64,000 nt of DNA from Helicobacter sp. 12S02232-10 (GTDB lineage: Bacteria; Campylobacterota; Campylobacteria; Campylobacterales; Helicobacteraceae). Below are positions 16,298 to 26,327 of this stretch, piece after piece; within the stretch, counting starts at the first letter, position 1; every line of letters starts with the position of its first letter. The stretch is from the NCBI RefSeq assembly GCF_002272895.1, contig NZ_MLAQ01000001.1, forward strand, positions 1 through 64,000. Reading direction: 5' to 3'. The position numbers and the translations under genes are program-made. Under the pieces are notes generated by a model. It was not told the origin of the DNA. It searched no databases and saw nothing but the letters and a program-made list of their open reading frames with translations.

Positions 16298-17360
16298 ACA
16301 TTCAGATAAGAACATCATCCAGCTTGAAGATACTACAGATACTGATGAAAAAGTAATAGGTCAAGATGTGCTTGAGAAAATTAACTCTCAAGATAAACAG
16401 GAGCTTCTTGGACTTTTGAATGAGTTCATACTTCAAACTTATAAGATTGAGAAAGAATTTAAAGACTATAAAGCTCTTTATGAATGGGTCATTGAGATTT
16501 TACCCCAAGCGATATGGGTGATCAATAATGGTGGTAGTTTTTTTTATAAAAATACGTTGGCCAATCAGATTGAGATTATTTTTCAAGAGGCTAAAAAACA
16601 GGATTTTAGTGGCGAAGTTGATTATGATGAAAAAACCTATTTATTTCAAAGCAACAGTATTCAAAATAAACAGATTGTAACGGCTATGGATATCACGCTT
16701 CAAAAGCGACAGGAGCGACTGGCTTCTATGGGGCGAGTTTCGGCACATTTGGCTCACGAAATCCGTAATCCTGTGGGATCGATTTCGCTTTTGGCATCGA
16801 CACTGCTGAAACGCGTGGATAATGCTTCAAAACCCATCGTTTTTGAGATACAAAAGGCTTTATGGAGGGTCGAAAGGATTATTAGCGCAACCTTACTTTT
16901 TTCTAAAGGCGTGAGTATTCAAAAGAGTGCGTGTAATTTGAATGACCTTAAGGATGATTTGGAAGAGGCTATTGAGCAATACACTTACACCAAGCAAATA
17001 GATTTTTTGTTTGATTTTGGGATGCAGGAGGCATTTTTTGATTTAAATTTAATGGGGATTGTATTACAAAATTTTGTCTATAACGCCATTGATGCAATTG
17101 AAGAAGGAGAGGAAAGTAGGGGATGGGTGAAAGTTGATGTGAATATTTATAAGGAACAGATTGTATTTCGTATTGCCGATAATGGCAAAGCAGTAGAAAA
17201 TAAAAATCTTCTTTTTGAACCCTTTAAGACTACAAAACTCAAGGGGAATGGTCTAGGACTTTCACTTTCTTTGCAAATTGTGGAGGCTCATGGAGGAAGT
17301 ATTGAACTTTTGGAAGATAGAGAGAAAGTTTTTGAAATCAAGATTCCAAACTCTATTTAG
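16284..17360 (+). CDS. flgS: Flagellar two-component sensor histidine kinase FlgS
   Basis: A 358-residue soluble NtrB-like kinase with no transmembrane segment. It has an N-terminal PAS-like sensor region ([18 protein letters not shown]), an H-box [15 protein letters not shown] near residue 160, an N-box [11 protein letters not shown], a G1 box RIADNGKAV, and a G2 box [18 protein letters not shown]. The likely start is TTG 16284 with AAAGAG upstream. In Helicobacter, FlgS phosphorylates FlgR to activate RpoN at mid-class flagellar genes. The candidate sigma-54 site before flgI would put flgS under its own pathway. Confidence 0.93.
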   Translation: MASDKHSDKNIIQLEDTTDTDEKVIGQDVLEKINSQDKQELLGLLNEFILQTYKIEKEFKDYKALYEWVIEILPQAIWVINNGGSFFYKNTLANQIEIIFQEAKKQDFSGEVDYDEKTYLFQSNSIQNKQIVTAMDITLQKRQERLASMGRVSAHLAHEIRNPVGSISLLASTLLKRVDNASKPIVFEIQKALWRVERIISATLLFSKGVSIQKSACNLNDLKDDLEEAIEQYTYTKQIDFLFDFGMQEAFFDLNLMGIVLQNFVYNAIDAIEEGEESRGWVKVDVNIYKEQIVFRIADNGKAVENKNLLFEPFKTTKLKGNGLGLSLSLQIVEAHGGSIELLEDREKVFEIKIPNSI

Positions 17361-17387
17361 ATTAACTTTAATTTACTATTAATGGTA

Positions 17388-17393
17388 TATAAT
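17388..17393 (+). promoter_or_regulatory. Candidate -10 element for napA
   Basis: TATAAT in the context GGTATATAATC, 43 bases before the napA start. Confidence 0.5.
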
Positions 17394-17435
17394 CAACATT
17401 ATCTAAAGATAAAATTTTCAAATAAGGACATACAA

Positions 17436-17870
17436 ATGAATACCGTTAAATTACTCAAACAGCTTCAAGCTGATTCCATCGTACTTTTTATGAAAATTCA
17501 CAATTTTCACTGGAATGTTAAGGGTTCTGATTTTTATCACACCCATAAAGCGACAGAAAGAATTTATGAAGAGTTTGCTGATATGTTTGATGATCTTGCT
17601 GAAAGGATTGTACAAATCGGAGATAAGCCTGTAGTCACTCTTACAGAGGCACTAAAAACTGCTAAAGTAAAAGAAGAGATTCGATCAGATTTTCGATCAG
17701 ATGAAGTTTTTAAAGGTATTTTGCAAGATTATGAATATCTTGAAAAAGAATTTAAACAATTGTCTGAATTGGCTGATAAAGAAAATGACAAGGTAACTGC
17801 AAATTATGCAGATGATCAAACTGCCAAGCTTCAAAAATCTCTTTGGATGTTAAAGGCACATTTAGCTTAA
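17436..17870 (+). CDS. napA: Dps-family ferritin NapA (neutrophil-activating protein)
   Basis: A 144-residue Dps protein; the ATG at 17436 has AAGGA upstream and gives the family's normal length. The ferroxidase region is intact: [33 protein letters not shown] spread over residues about 25-60, and [10 protein letters not shown] after it. The dodecamer stores iron, protects DNA and, in H. pylori, activates neutrophils. It has its own promoter and terminator. Confidence 0.95.
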   Translation: MNTVKLLKQLQADSIVLFMKIHNFHWNVKGSDFYHTHKATERIYEEFADMFDDLAERIVQIGDKPVVTLTEALKTAKVKEEIRSDFRSDEVFKGILQDYEYLEKEFKQLSELADKENDKVTANYADDQTAKLQKSLWMLKAHLA

Positions 17871-17878
17871 TTTCTCTT

Positions 17879-17900
17879 CGCCCCTTTAGGGGTGTTTTCT
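17879..17900 (+). terminator. Rho-independent terminator after napA
   Basis: The hairpin CGCCCC-TTTA-GGGGTG is followed by TTTTCTT, beginning 9 bases after the napA stop. Confidence 0.75.
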
Positions 17901-17921
17901 TCCATTGCTTCTTAGTTGTGT

Positions 17922-17927
17922 TATAAT
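17922..17927 (+). promoter_or_regulatory. Candidate -10 element for hisD
   Basis: TATAAT in the context GTTATAATATAAG, 42 bases before the hisD start and directly after the napA terminator. Confidence 0.5.
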
Positions 17928-17969
17928 ATAAGCTGTTTATACTTGGAATGAGATTTAACAGGGCTTGCT

Positions 17970-19265
17970 ATGATAAAAATACTAAATACTGCCGATTCGA
18001 GTTTTAAGGAGAAATTTCAGCAGGTGCTGGATAGAGGAAAACTTGATATAAAAGATGTCAAAACGAAAGTTCAGAGTTTGCTTGATGATGTTTCTTCACG
18101 CGGACTGAAAGCGGTTTTGGAGCATATTGCAAAATTTGATCGTTGGAATCCGCTTGGGTTTGAGGACATTTGCGTATCTCCGCAGATGTGTCAAAACGCT
18201 TATGAGAATTTGAGCGAGGATGTAAAATGTGCTTTGCATACCGCTTATGAGAGGATTTATGCTTTTCATTTGAAACAAAAGCCAAAAACTTGGCTGGATT
18301 TGGAAGAAAATGGGACGATTTTGGGTCAAAAGATCGCTCCTGTCCAGCGGGCAGGTCTTTACATACCCGGAGGAAAAGCGGCTTATCCGAGCTCTTTGCT
18401 GATGAATGCCATTCCTGCAATCGTCGCAGGTGTCAAAGAAATTATTGTATGCACTCCCACTCCTGAAAATCGGCTCAATGATATTTTGCTTGGGGCAGCT
18501 CATTTATGCCAAATTAAAACAATTTATAAAGTCGGTGGGGCAAGTGCGATCGGGATGATGGCTTATGGCATCGAGGGGATTAAGAAAGTCGATGTTATAA
18601 CAGGTCCAGGAAATATTTTTGTTGCCACTGCTAAACAACTTGTTTTTGGTGAAGTGTCTATTGATATGATTGCAGGTCCTAGTGAGATTGGCATTATTGC
18701 TGATGAAAGTGCCAATCCTAAATATATCGCTCACGATTTACTCTCTCAAGCCGAACACGATGAGATGGCAAGCTCGATTTTAATCACACCAAGTTCCAAA
18801 ATAGCTGATGAAACTATCTTTCATCTTCGCAAAATTTTAAGCACTTTACAACGTCAAAGCATTGCTGAAGAAAGCATTGTTAATCGGGGGATGATTATCA
18901 TTGCCAAAAATATTGAAGAATGCATTGATTTGAGCAATGAGATTGCACCTGAACATTTAGAGATACTCACGTATAATCCTTTTGAGCTTTTGCCTAAAAT
19001 TAAAGATGCAGGTGCAATATTTTTAGGTGAAAATACACCTGAACCTATAGGTGATTATCTTGCTGGTCCTAATCATACGTTACCTACAGGAGGAAGTGCA
19101 AAGTTTTTTTCTCCTTTAGGAACGGAGCATTTTATGAAAAAAAGCTCTATTATTAGTTTTTCAAAACAAGCTATTTTGGAGCTTGGCGAGGATTGTGCTA
19201 AATTGGCCCATCTTGAAGGGCTTGGTGCGCATAAGGAAGCCGTTTTAGCTAGAATAAAGGAGTGA
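17970..19265 (+). CDS. hisD: Histidinol dehydrogenase
   Basis: A 431-residue full-length HisD. It catalyses the last two steps of histidine synthesis (histidinol to histidine, two NAD+). Family signatures are PVQRAGLYIPGGKAAYPSS, the ITGPGNIFVATAK segment, AGPSEIGIIAD, and the Zn/catalytic block LLSQAEHDE; EHLE and GDYLAGPNH-TLPTGG follow near the C-terminus. It sits alone between napA and the DUF2018 gene, not in a his operon. H. pylori lacks the pathway, so it interrupts otherwise conserved order. Confidence 0.96.
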   Translation: MIKILNTADSSFKEKFQQVLDRGKLDIKDVKTKVQSLLDDVSSRGLKAVLEHIAKFDRWNPLGFEDICVSPQMCQNAYENLSEDVKCALHTAYERIYAFHLKQKPKTWLDLEENGTILGQKIAPVQRAGLYIPGGKAAYPSSLLMNAIPAIVAGVKEIIVCTPTPENRLNDILLGAAHLCQIKTIYKVGGASAIGMMAYGIEGIKKVDVITGPGNIFVATAKQLVFGEVSIDMIAGPSEIGIIADESANPKYIAHDLLSQAEHDEMASSILITPSSKIADETIFHLRKILSTLQRQSIAEESIVNRGMIIIAKNIEECIDLSNEIAPEHLEILTYNPFELLPKIKDAGAIFLGENTPEPIGDYLAGPNHTLPTGGSAKFFSPLGTEHFMKKSSIISFSKQAILELGEDCAKLAHLEGLGAHKEAVLARIKE

Positions 19266-19267
19266 TA

Positions 19268-19555
19268 ATGTGGGAAAAATTTGATGATCTTGAAATGCTT
19301 GAGGGCAGTCCGATTGAAAAATGGAAAGATATTATTTTCAATGCAAGCAGGAATCTTTCAGGTATTGAGCTTGAAAGAATGTTAGAATTGCAAGCGATTT
19401 ATGAGGTGGCATTTGAAGAGTTTGAGCTTGAAAATAAGCTCAAAGAATTATATATGAGGCTCAAGGAAGATGTGGAATTTCAAGAAAAAGTCAAGCATCA
19501 AAAAAATAATATTGCTATTGAATCGATGGCTAAAATTTTGAGTGAAAATGAATAA
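19268..19555 (+). CDS. DUF2018 family protein (HP0242-like)
   Basis: A 95-residue helical protein starting at ATG 19268, with AAGGAGTG upstream. Sequence and position (after napA, before the small exported protein and ispB) match H. pylori HP0242. That protein is known as a homodimer with an unusual knotted fold. The sequence has helices such as ELERMLELQAIYEVAFEEFE. Cellular function is unknown in the family. It overlaps the next gene by 8 bases. Confidence 0.75.
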   Translation: MWEKFDDLEMLEGSPIEKWKDIIFNASRNLSGIELERMLELQAIYEVAFEEFELENKLKELYMRLKEDVEFQEKVKHQKNNIAIESMAKILSENE

Positions 19556-19937
19556 ATTTTTTTATTTATTTATTTTTGCAACTTTGGTTTTTTCCAAAGC
19601 TCCAGTTTGGAGTTTTGATCAAAATGTTGTTTTAAAAAAAGATCAGTTTTATAAGGGGATGGTTTATAAAAACTATGTCCAAAAACCTCTTTTTTTAAGA
19701 TGGACATTGTATAAGAATTTTGGTCTTGTGGTTCATTTGAATTATGATAAGTTTCCTTATCAATTTATTTTATATAAAGATTATCAAAGAGATACTTTTA
19801 AGCTTGAGCTTTTTGGGAATGATCCTGTTGGAAAAGTTTCATATTTATACGTTTCCTTTAGGGATTTTAATCAAAAAGAAAATACTGCTTCATTGTGGTT
19901 GGGAATATCTGGCGACGCTCAATTTTTAAAACAATAG
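19548..19937 (+). CDS. Small exported protein of unknown function (HP0241 position)
   Basis: A 129-residue protein starting at ATG 19548. An in-frame GTG at 19542 is less likely. The N-terminal signal peptide is NKFFYLFIFATLVFSKAPVWS, so it is probably periplasmic. The mature part is rich in aromatic beta-like stretches (LFLRWTLYKNFGLVVHL). It lies between the DUF2018 gene and ispB, as in H. pylori. No activity is known to me. Confidence 0.7.
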   Translation: MNKFFYLFIFATLVFSKAPVWSFDQNVVLKKDQFYKGMVYKNYVQKPLFLRWTLYKNFGLVVHLNYDKFPYQFILYKDYQRDTFKLELFGNDPVGKVSYLYVSFRDFNQKENTASLWLGISGDAQFLKQ

Positions 19938-19945
19938 GGAGATAA

Positions 19946-20839
19946 ATGTTAGGGGAAGTCCAAGAGAGAATACGAAGTTTTATGGATCAGGTTGGTAATC
20001 CGAACGTTTCCCATCTTTTTTCTCAAGTGGTTTGCGGGAAAATGTTAAGAAGTAAGCTTATTTTGGCCATATGTCCTCATCATCCCAAAGTAATCGATTT
20101 GTGTGCGGTTATTGAGATGATCCAAAGCGCCTCTTTGCTTCACGATGATGTGATTGATGAATCAGAAACCCGCAGAGGACAATCTTCTTTAAATGCGGTT
20201 TTTGGAAATAAGAATTCGATTATGCTAGGTGATGTTTTTTATTCAAAGGCATTTTTTGAGCTTACAAAGATAGATGATAGGGTGGCTAGATGTATTTCAA
20301 ATGCTGTTGTTGAGCTTTCAAGAGGAGAAATAGATGATGTATTTATGGGGGAAAGCTTCAATTCAGATAAGGAAAAATACTTTCAGATGTTGCGGGATAA
20401 AACTGCCTCTTTGATTGCTGCAAGTGCTGAGTCAGCAGCCATTTTAAGCGGATTGGACAGTGCAAAGTATAGGGATTACGGACTTAATTTGGGAATTGCA
20501 TTTCAAATTGTCGATGATTTGCTTGATGTTACTCAAGATGAACGTATTCTTGGAAAACCTGTTATGAATGATTTCAAGGAAGGGAAAAGCACCTTGCCTT
20601 ACATTTTGTTGTATGAAGCACTTGGTGAAGATCAGAGAAAAATTTTGATTTCTTATTTTAGAGAAGATAAAATAGATGCCCAAAAGTGGTTCAAAGAACA
20701 TTTTTACAAATACAACATTATACCGCTCGTAATTGCTGAAGCTAGAAAATACGGGAATTTGGCCATTGCTTCGATTAAGGATCAAAACAATCGCTTATTG
20801 GAAGAAGTGGTTGAAAGTATGATATATAGGGAGTTTTGA
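19946..20839 (+). CDS. ispB: Polyprenyl diphosphate synthase (IspB-type)
   Basis: A 297-residue trans-prenyltransferase. The first Asp-rich motif is LLHDDVIDESETRRG and the second is QIVDDLLDV. KMLRSKL near the N-terminus is a less strict form of the usual GGKRLRP block. It elongates farnesyl diphosphate to the menaquinone side chain. Eight nucleotides separate it from the upstream gene, and its TGA overlaps the hemA ATG. Confidence 0.92.
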   Translation: MLGEVQERIRSFMDQVGNPNVSHLFSQVVCGKMLRSKLILAICPHHPKVIDLCAVIEMIQSASLLHDDVIDESETRRGQSSLNAVFGNKNSIMLGDVFYSKAFFELTKIDDRVARCISNAVVELSRGEIDDVFMGESFNSDKEKYFQMLRDKTASLIAASAESAAILSGLDSAKYRDYGLNLGIAFQIVDDLLDVTQDERILGKPVMNDFKEGKSTLPYILLYEALGEDQRKILISYFREDKIDAQKWFKEHFYKYNIIPLVIAEARKYGNLAIASIKDQNNRLLEEVVESMIYREF

Positions 20840-22170
20840 TGGAATATACAGCGGGATATTTGGCGATCAGCTTTTCGCATAAAAATACCGAAATTGCGAT
20901 GAGGGAGAAACTTGCCTTTGATTCAGGCGAAGATTTGAAGATTTTTTTGCAAACGATGAAGAGCCAAAATCCTGATATCCAAGAAGTGCTTTTGCTTTCA
21001 ACTTGCAATCGGGTAGAAATCTATATTTATGCTTCAAATTTAGAAAATAATAAGGATTTTGTTTTGGCATTGTTTGCCAAGATTAAGGGTGTGGATTTAA
21101 AATATTTACAAGAAGTAGCAGATGTTTATGTTGATCAAGGGGCAGTTCATCACGTATTTTGTGTGGCAAGTAGCCTTGATAGCATTGTGGTTGGAGAAAC
21201 ACAGATTGCAGGACAACTCAAAAGTGCTTATAAGTTTTGTTTTGATCATGGATTTTGCGGTAAAAATTTAACCCGACTGATTCATTTTGCATTTCGATGT
21301 GCAGCTCAAGTAAGGAATTCTACGCAAATTTCACAAAACGCGGTTTCTGTTGCATCGGTAGCTGTTAAAGAGGCTAATGCAATGCTTGAACAAAGTGAGA
21401 TAAAAGACAAGATTGCCATTGTTGTGGGGGTAGGTGAGATAGGCACTTTAGCAAGCAAACATTTGCTTGCCTGTGGTTATCGCATTTTATTGCTTAATCG
21501 CAATAAACAAAGAGCACTTGGGCTTGCACACGAGCTTAATAATGAATATGGCAAAATGGTGGAGGTAGGGAATTTTTCAGAGCTTCCCACTCTTATCAAT
21601 CAATACCCCCTTTTATTTTCGGCTACTTCTTCATCTTATCCGATTATTTTAAATTCAATGATTGAACTTACCAATTTCAAGCGTTTTTGGTTTGATTTGG
21701 CAGTTCCTAGAGATATTGAAAAACCCAATGTCAATGAAATTTTTTTATTCACTGTTGATGATTTGGAACAAGTTGTTTATGAAAATATTGCCAACAGGAA
21801 AAGAAACACGACTAAAGCTTATGAGGTCATAGGGATTTATACGTTGGAATTTTTCAAATGGCTGCAAAGTTTGGGCGTGGAGCCTTTGATTAAAAAATTG
21901 CGAGATTTAGCCAAAGACGCTTCTTTAAAAGAATTGGATAGGGCGGTAAAAAAAGGTTTTCTTCCTAAGGAATATCAAGAGAATGTTGCAAAGATTCTTC
22001 ACAGTGCCTTTAACGCATTTTTGCACCAGCCTACGATTAATATTAAAAAATTTTCAGATACACAAGAGGCTGATCCTATCATTGAAGCTATCAAGAGCGT
22101 TTTTAACATTGATGATGAAGTGATACTTATCAATCGTTATAAATGCGAATATGACACAATTTTGAACTAA
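20839..22170 (+). CDS. hemA: Glutamyl-tRNA reductase
   Basis: A 443-residue HemA, first enzyme of C5 tetrapyrrole synthesis (glutamyl-tRNA to glutamate-1-semialdehyde, NADPH). The catalytic Cys is in LLSTCNRVEIY. GETQIAGQLKSAY follows, and the NADPH domain has VVGVGEIGTLASKHL. The C-terminal dimerisation helices are present. The start overlaps the ispB stop (TGATG form). Confidence 0.96.
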   Translation: MEYTAGYLAISFSHKNTEIAMREKLAFDSGEDLKIFLQTMKSQNPDIQEVLLLSTCNRVEIYIYASNLENNKDFVLALFAKIKGVDLKYLQEVADVYVDQGAVHHVFCVASSLDSIVVGETQIAGQLKSAYKFCFDHGFCGKNLTRLIHFAFRCAAQVRNSTQISQNAVSVASVAVKEANAMLEQSEIKDKIAIVVGVGEIGTLASKHLLACGYRILLLNRNKQRALGLAHELNNEYGKMVEVGNFSELPTLINQYPLLFSATSSSYPIILNSMIELTNFKRFWFDLAVPRDIEKPNVNEIFLFTVDDLEQVVYENIANRKRNTTKAYEVIGIYTLEFFKWLQSLGVEPLIKKLRDLAKDASLKELDRAVKKGFLPKEYQENVAKILHSAFNAFLHQPTINIKKFSDTQEADPIIEAIKSVFNIDDEVILINRYKCEYDTILN

Positions 22171-22180
22171 AAGGATTTAA

Positions 22181-23929
22181 ATGCTATTTTCCAAGATTTT
22201 TATTCCAACGGCTAAGGAAACACCAAAAGACGCCGTACTTAAAAGCCATCAATTTTTAATTCGCGCCGGTTTTATCCATCAGATCGGGAGTGGGATTTAT
22301 AATTTTTTGCCGCTTGGAAAAAAGGTATTGGATAAAATTTCTCAAATTATAAAAAGAGAGATGAATCGTTCTGGTGCCCAAGAAATTATGATGGGATTTG
22401 TGATTCCTGCTGATATTTGGAAAGAGAGTGGGAGATATGAGAAATACGGCAAAGAACTCTTGAGATTTAAAGATAGAAAAGAAAACGAATTTGTTTTAGG
22501 TCCTACGCACGAAGAAAGCGTTACAGAAATTGTAAAATCTTATGTGACAAGTTATAAGCAACTTCCGCTTAATCTCTATCAGATTCATACGAAGTTTCGA
22601 GATGAGCTTAGACCTAGATTTGGACTGATGCGAGCACGAGAATTTATTATGAAAGATGCTTATAGTTTTCACGCAAGTAAGCAGGATTTGGAGAGAGAAT
22701 TTGAGCTGATGGAGAAAACCTATCGGAATATTTTTCAGGCTTTGGGACTTGATTTTAGGGTTGTAGATGCTGATAGTGGGGCTATCGGAGGAAGTGGCAG
22801 TAAGGAATTTATGGTATTGGCAGAATGTGGCGAAGATACGATTGTTGTTTGTCAAAATTGCGATTATGCAGCTAATATTGAAGCGGCCAAACGATCGAAG
22901 CGTCTTGAGCCTGAAAATGCACCTAAGGCTTCCTTTGCAAAATTTTACACCCCCAATGTTTCGACGATTGAAAAGCTTGCAGATTTTTTTAAAGTCGATA
23001 AGTTTTTTACTCTGAAGGCAGTGGTTAGAAAGGCTATTTTTGATTCTTCTGCAAATAAAAATCCAGAATTGGTTTATTTTTTCCTAAGAGGAGATGATAA
23101 TCTTGAGATTACCAAAGCCTTGAACGCTATTAACAAATTAGGCGCAGATGCTTTGGAGCTTGTAGATGCCACTGCCGATGAAATAGAGAGTTTGGGGCTT
23201 AAGCCTGGATTTATTGGTCCTTATGCTTTAAAGAATATTACAAATGCACGTTATATTGTTTTTGATGCAGATTTGAGAGAAGAACGTGATTTGATTTGTG
23301 GTGCTAATGAGAAAGATTACCATTTTGTTGGTGTGGATTTGAGTTCATTTGAGGGTTTGATTTATGACGATATTGTCGAGGTCAAAGCAGGGGATCAATG
23401 TCTTTGTTGTGGAGGAAGGCTTGATTATAAAAAAGGCATTGAAGTCGGGCATATTTTTAAGCTCGGGCAAAAGTATTCAAAGGCTTTAGGGGCTGTTTTT
23501 CTTGATCGGGATGGGAAAAGTATTCCTTTTGAAATGGGGTGCTATGGTATTGGGGTAAGTCGTTTGCTACCAGCTATTTTGGAGCAAAAAAGCGACTCTA
23601 AAGGGTGCATTTGGACAAGAGCGAGCGCGCCTTTTGATTTGAGTATTATCATTTCCAATATAAAAGATGAGAAACAAAATCTTTTTGCTCATAAAATTTA
23701 TGAAGAACTGCTTGGAGCTTGCGTGGATGTTTTGCTTGATGAGAGGGATTTAAGATTTGGCGCTAAAATGGTCGATTTTGAGCTTATTGGTTCAAGATAT
23801 GCGTTGATTGTGGGTAAAACTCTTGAACAAGGAAAAATTGAAATTATCAATAGAAAAAATTTACAAAAACAAGATTTGGATTGTGATGGTTTGCTCGAGC
23901 AAATTCTTAAAATTTTAGAGAAAGATTAA
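22181..23929 (+). CDS. proS: Prolyl-tRNA synthetase (bacterial type)
   Basis: A 582-residue class II synthetase with the bacterial editing insertion. Motif 1 region: [16 protein letters not shown]. Motif 2: [21 protein letters not shown], with GPTHEE before it. Motif 3: [15 protein letters not shown]. The insertion domain covers roughly residues 225-400. It charges tRNA-Pro. Eleven nucleotides after hemA. Confidence 0.97.
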   Translation: MLFSKIFIPTAKETPKDAVLKSHQFLIRAGFIHQIGSGIYNFLPLGKKVLDKISQIIKREMNRSGAQEIMMGFVIPADIWKESGRYEKYGKELLRFKDRKENEFVLGPTHEESVTEIVKSYVTSYKQLPLNLYQIHTKFRDELRPRFGLMRAREFIMKDAYSFHASKQDLEREFELMEKTYRNIFQALGLDFRVVDADSGAIGGSGSKEFMVLAECGEDTIVVCQNCDYAANIEAAKRSKRLEPENAPKASFAKFYTPNVSTIEKLADFFKVDKFFTLKAVVRKAIFDSSANKNPELVYFFLRGDDNLEITKALNAINKLGADALELVDATADEIESLGLKPGFIGPYALKNITNARYIVFDADLREERDLICGANEKDYHFVGVDLSSFEGLIYDDIVEVKAGDQCLCCGGRLDYKKGIEVGHIFKLGQKYSKALGAVFLDRDGKSIPFEMGCYGIGVSRLLPAILEQKSDSKGCIWTRASAPFDLSIIISNIKDEKQNLFAHKIYEELLGACVDVLLDERDLRFGAKMVDFELIGSRYALIVGKTLEQGKIEIINRKNLQKQDLDCDGLLEQILKILEKD

Positions 23930-23931
23930 AA

Positions 23932-24351
23932 ATGCCCTTTTTGTACATTGGAGGTTTTTTATATTTGGTGCTTGAGCTTTTTTCGATTGTGATTTTTGTT
24001 CAAGAATTTGGTGCTTGGATATATTTTTTAGAAATTATTGTCAGTGGAATTTTTGGATTTTTTATTTTATTTCGGGGGCGTTTGAGTATAGCAAAGGGCT
24101 TATCTGGACTTTTTGAGGGCAGGATTGTGTCGATGGAGTTTTTAAGCAGTAGTTTTTTTGGAATGCTTGGAGCATTTTTTTTAATACTTCCGGGTATTTT
24201 GAGTGATTTTTTCGGAATTATTTTACAATGCGTGGGATTTTTAATTTCTAACGCTTATTTTTTTAAAAAGCATCCAAAAAATAATAATGATGATGAGATC
24301 ATTGATGTAGAAATAATTCCTGATGATGAAAACTTAAAGCAGGAGAAGTGA
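23932..24351 (+). CDS. fxsA: FxsA-family membrane protein
   Basis: A 139-residue protein with three or four hydrophobic segments ([20 protein letters not shown], then [11 protein letters not shown], and [20 protein letters not shown]) and an acidic cytoplasmic tail. The [10 protein letters not shown] stretch is typical of FxsA (suppressor of F exclusion of phage T7). It starts two bases after proS and overlaps hemC. Its cellular role is unclear. Confidence 0.8.
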   Translation: MPFLYIGGFLYLVLELFSIVIFVQEFGAWIYFLEIIVSGIFGFFILFRGRLSIAKGLSGLFEGRIVSMEFLSSSFFGMLGAFFLILPGILSDFFGIILQCVGFLISNAYFFKKHPKNNNDDEIIDVEIIPDDENLKQEK

Positions 24352-25289
24352 TGAAAAAACTTATCATAGGGACACGGGGTAGTGTTTTGGCTTTGTGGCA
24401 AGCTAAGCATATCCAACAAAGGATTCAAAGTGAATTAGGAATTTTAAGCGAACTTCAGATTGTAAAAACAAAAGGTGATAAAATCTTAGATGTACCGCTT
24501 GCAAAAATTGGAGGAAAGGGATTATTTACAAAAGAGCTTGAAGAAATGCTGCTTGATCGAAAAATTGATTTAGCAGTCCATTCGTTAAAAGATGTTCCGG
24601 TTGATTTTATTCAAGGGCTTGGGCTTGCTTGTATTACCGAGCGTGAAGATGTCAGGGATTGTTTTTTGAGTCATCGGTATTGTGATATTAAAGCTTTGCC
24701 AATAGGGGCAAAAGTCGGTACAACTTCTTTGAGACGTTCAATGCAAATCAAAGCCTTTAGACCTGATTTGGATACCCAAAGTTTGCGTGGGAATGTGCAA
24801 ACAAGGCTTAAAAAACTTGAAAATGGAGAATTTGACGCAATTATTTTGGCTTGTGCAGGCGTGAATCGTTTAGGTATAGATACTTCTGAAGTTAGACATA
24901 TATCGCCTATATCCACAGAGATAATGATTCCGGCTATGGGGCAGGGTGCTTTAGGTGTAGAGGCACTTGAAAACGGAGAAGTATTTTCTCTATTGAAATG
25001 TCTCAATCATAATCCTACAGCTATATGTTGCAATATTGAGCGGGCATTTGTGAGGGCTTTGGAGGGGGGGTGTCAGGTTCCTATCGGTGTGAATGCTTCA
25101 ATTTCTGATAATAAGGTTTATATGAATGCAATCGTGGGGCTTCCTGATGGTTCTGAAATTCTTCAAGATAGAATTGAAGGGAATATAGGAGATGGAGAAT
25201 TTTTAGCTCGAGAACTTGCTGAGAATTTTATCCAAAGAGGTGCCAAAGAGCTTTTAGAGAGAGCGCAGAAAATGATGTTTGGAGAATAG
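24351..25289 (+). CDS. hemC: Hydroxymethylbilane synthase (porphobilinogen deaminase)
   Basis: A 312-residue HemC joining four porphobilinogens. It begins [17 protein letters not shown], has [13 protein letters not shown] and AVHSLKDVP, and the dipyrromethane-anchoring Cys in [16 protein letters not shown] binds substrate. ATG 24351 with AGGAGA upstream is preferred over GTG 24348. The start overlaps the fxsA stop. Confidence 0.96.
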   Translation: MKKLIIGTRGSVLALWQAKHIQQRIQSELGILSELQIVKTKGDKILDVPLAKIGGKGLFTKELEEMLLDRKIDLAVHSLKDVPVDFIQGLGLACITEREDVRDCFLSHRYCDIKALPIGAKVGTTSLRRSMQIKAFRPDLDTQSLRGNVQTRLKKLENGEFDAIILACAGVNRLGIDTSEVRHISPISTEIMIPAMGQGALGVEALENGEVFSLLKCLNHNPTAICCNIERAFVRALEGGCQVPIGVNASISDNKVYMNAIVGLPDGSEILQDRIEGNIGDGEFLARELAENFIQRGAKELLERAQKMMFGE

Positions 25290-25291
25290 CT

Positions 25292-25894
25292 TTGCTTAAA
25301 GGTCTTTATGGGATTAGCAATGAGATTTTAAATCCTAATGATGAGATTTTTAGAATGTTGGGACAAGCCATTAAGGGGGGATTAAAAATTTTTCAACTTC
25401 GGGATAAGAGTCATTGTGATGAGGAAATTTTGAATCTTTCTTTAAAACTTGTTCGTTTTTGTGCTGAAAATGACGTTTTATTTGTTATGAATGATAGAGT
25501 TGATCTTGCTATTGAGGTTGGCGCAGATGGGGTTCATATTGGAGAACAAGATTGTTCTTTAAGAGAAGTTAGGAAACGTTTTAAGGGAAAAATCGGAGTT
25601 TCTTGTTATGATCGCTTGGAATTGGCATTAAAGGCTCAAGAAGAAGGGGCGGATTATGTTGCTTTTGGAGCTTTTTTTGATTCTAAAACCAAACCGAATG
25701 CTAAAAGAGTCTCTTTAGATATTATCAAAAAAGCGAAACAAGAGTTAAGTATTCCAATTTGTGCGATTGGAGGGATTAATCATCAAAATATTCATTTGTT
25801 AAAAGATGTAGAAATGGTTGCAGTAATTGGGGGACTTTGGCAAGGAGATATTCAAAAAAATGCGAAGTTGATGATCGAGCATTGGAAGAAATAA
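25292..25894 (+). CDS. thiE: Thiamine phosphate synthase (ThiE)
   Basis: A 200-residue TIM-barrel ThiE coupling HMP-PP and thiazole phosphate. Motifs are FQLRDK, FVMNDRVDLA, GADGVHIGEQD, VSCYD and YVAFGAFFDSKTKP, with IGGI near the C-terminus. The start is TTG 25292 with GGAGA upstream. TenI-like proteins are an alternative, but the diphosphate-binding residues look intact. It is last in the proS-fxsA-hemC-thiE run. Confidence 0.88.
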   Translation: MLKGLYGISNEILNPNDEIFRMLGQAIKGGLKIFQLRDKSHCDEEILNLSLKLVRFCAENDVLFVMNDRVDLAIEVGADGVHIGEQDCSLREVRKRFKGKIGVSCYDRLELALKAQEEGADYVAFGAFFDSKTKPNAKRVSLDIIKKAKQELSIPICAIGGINHQNIHLLKDVEMVAVIGGLWQGDIQKNAKLMIEHWKK

Positions 25895-25902
25895 TCTTCC
25901 AA
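25882..25902. terminator. Hairpin between convergent thiE and RRM genes
   Basis: TTGGAAGA-AATAA-TCTTCCAA is a perfect 8-bp stem that overlaps the end of thiE and lies just beyond the RRM gene's stop. It has no long U-run, so bidirectional termination is likely but not certain. Confidence 0.5.
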
Positions 25903-25909
25903 ATGCGGA

Positions 25910-26158
25910 TTATCTTGTCTTGGGATTGGCTTCGTTTACTCTGATGGTTCTGCTCATAAATTCTGTGTTATCAAGAGAGCTGATAGCTTTTAGGGCTTGA
26001 TCGTCTTCCATTTCTACAAAACCAAAGCCTTTTGCTCTGCCAGTTTCTCTGTCGCTCACAAGCTTTACTGACACTACGTTGCCGTATTTGCTAAAAAGCT
26101 CTTTGATATCTTCGTTGGTCGCACTATAGGCGAGATTTCCTACATAAATACTTTTCAA
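25910..26158 (-). CDS. RRM-type RNA-binding protein
   Basis: An 82-residue single RRM. RNP2 is SIYVGNLAY at the N-terminus and RNP1 is KGFGFVEM. It is a small glycine-type RNA-binding protein like H. pylori HP0827. The start codon is TTG with GGAGA seven bases upstream. Target RNAs are unknown. Confidence 0.9.
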   Translation of the reverse strand: MKSIYVGNLAYSATNEDIKELFSKYGNVVSVKLVSDRETGRAKGFGFVEMEDDQALKAISSLDNTEFMSRTIRVNEANPKTR

Positions 26159-26327
26159 ATCTATTCTCCGTTATGCTAAAATTAGAGGCGAACCTCAACA
26201 AACACTTATTCTTTAATTGTGTAGGCTGAGGAATCAGGAATGTGAAAATACCAATAAGAACTCAAACTTACATACTTAAAGTGTTGTAATAGTAAGCTAG
26301 TTAAGCTTAAAAACAATTAAAACGATG

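Noticed and set aside
25074-25080. Run of seven G inside hemC
   Set aside because: It encodes the conserved EGGCQVPIG active-site region of an essential enzyme and is shorter than typical phase-variable tracts.
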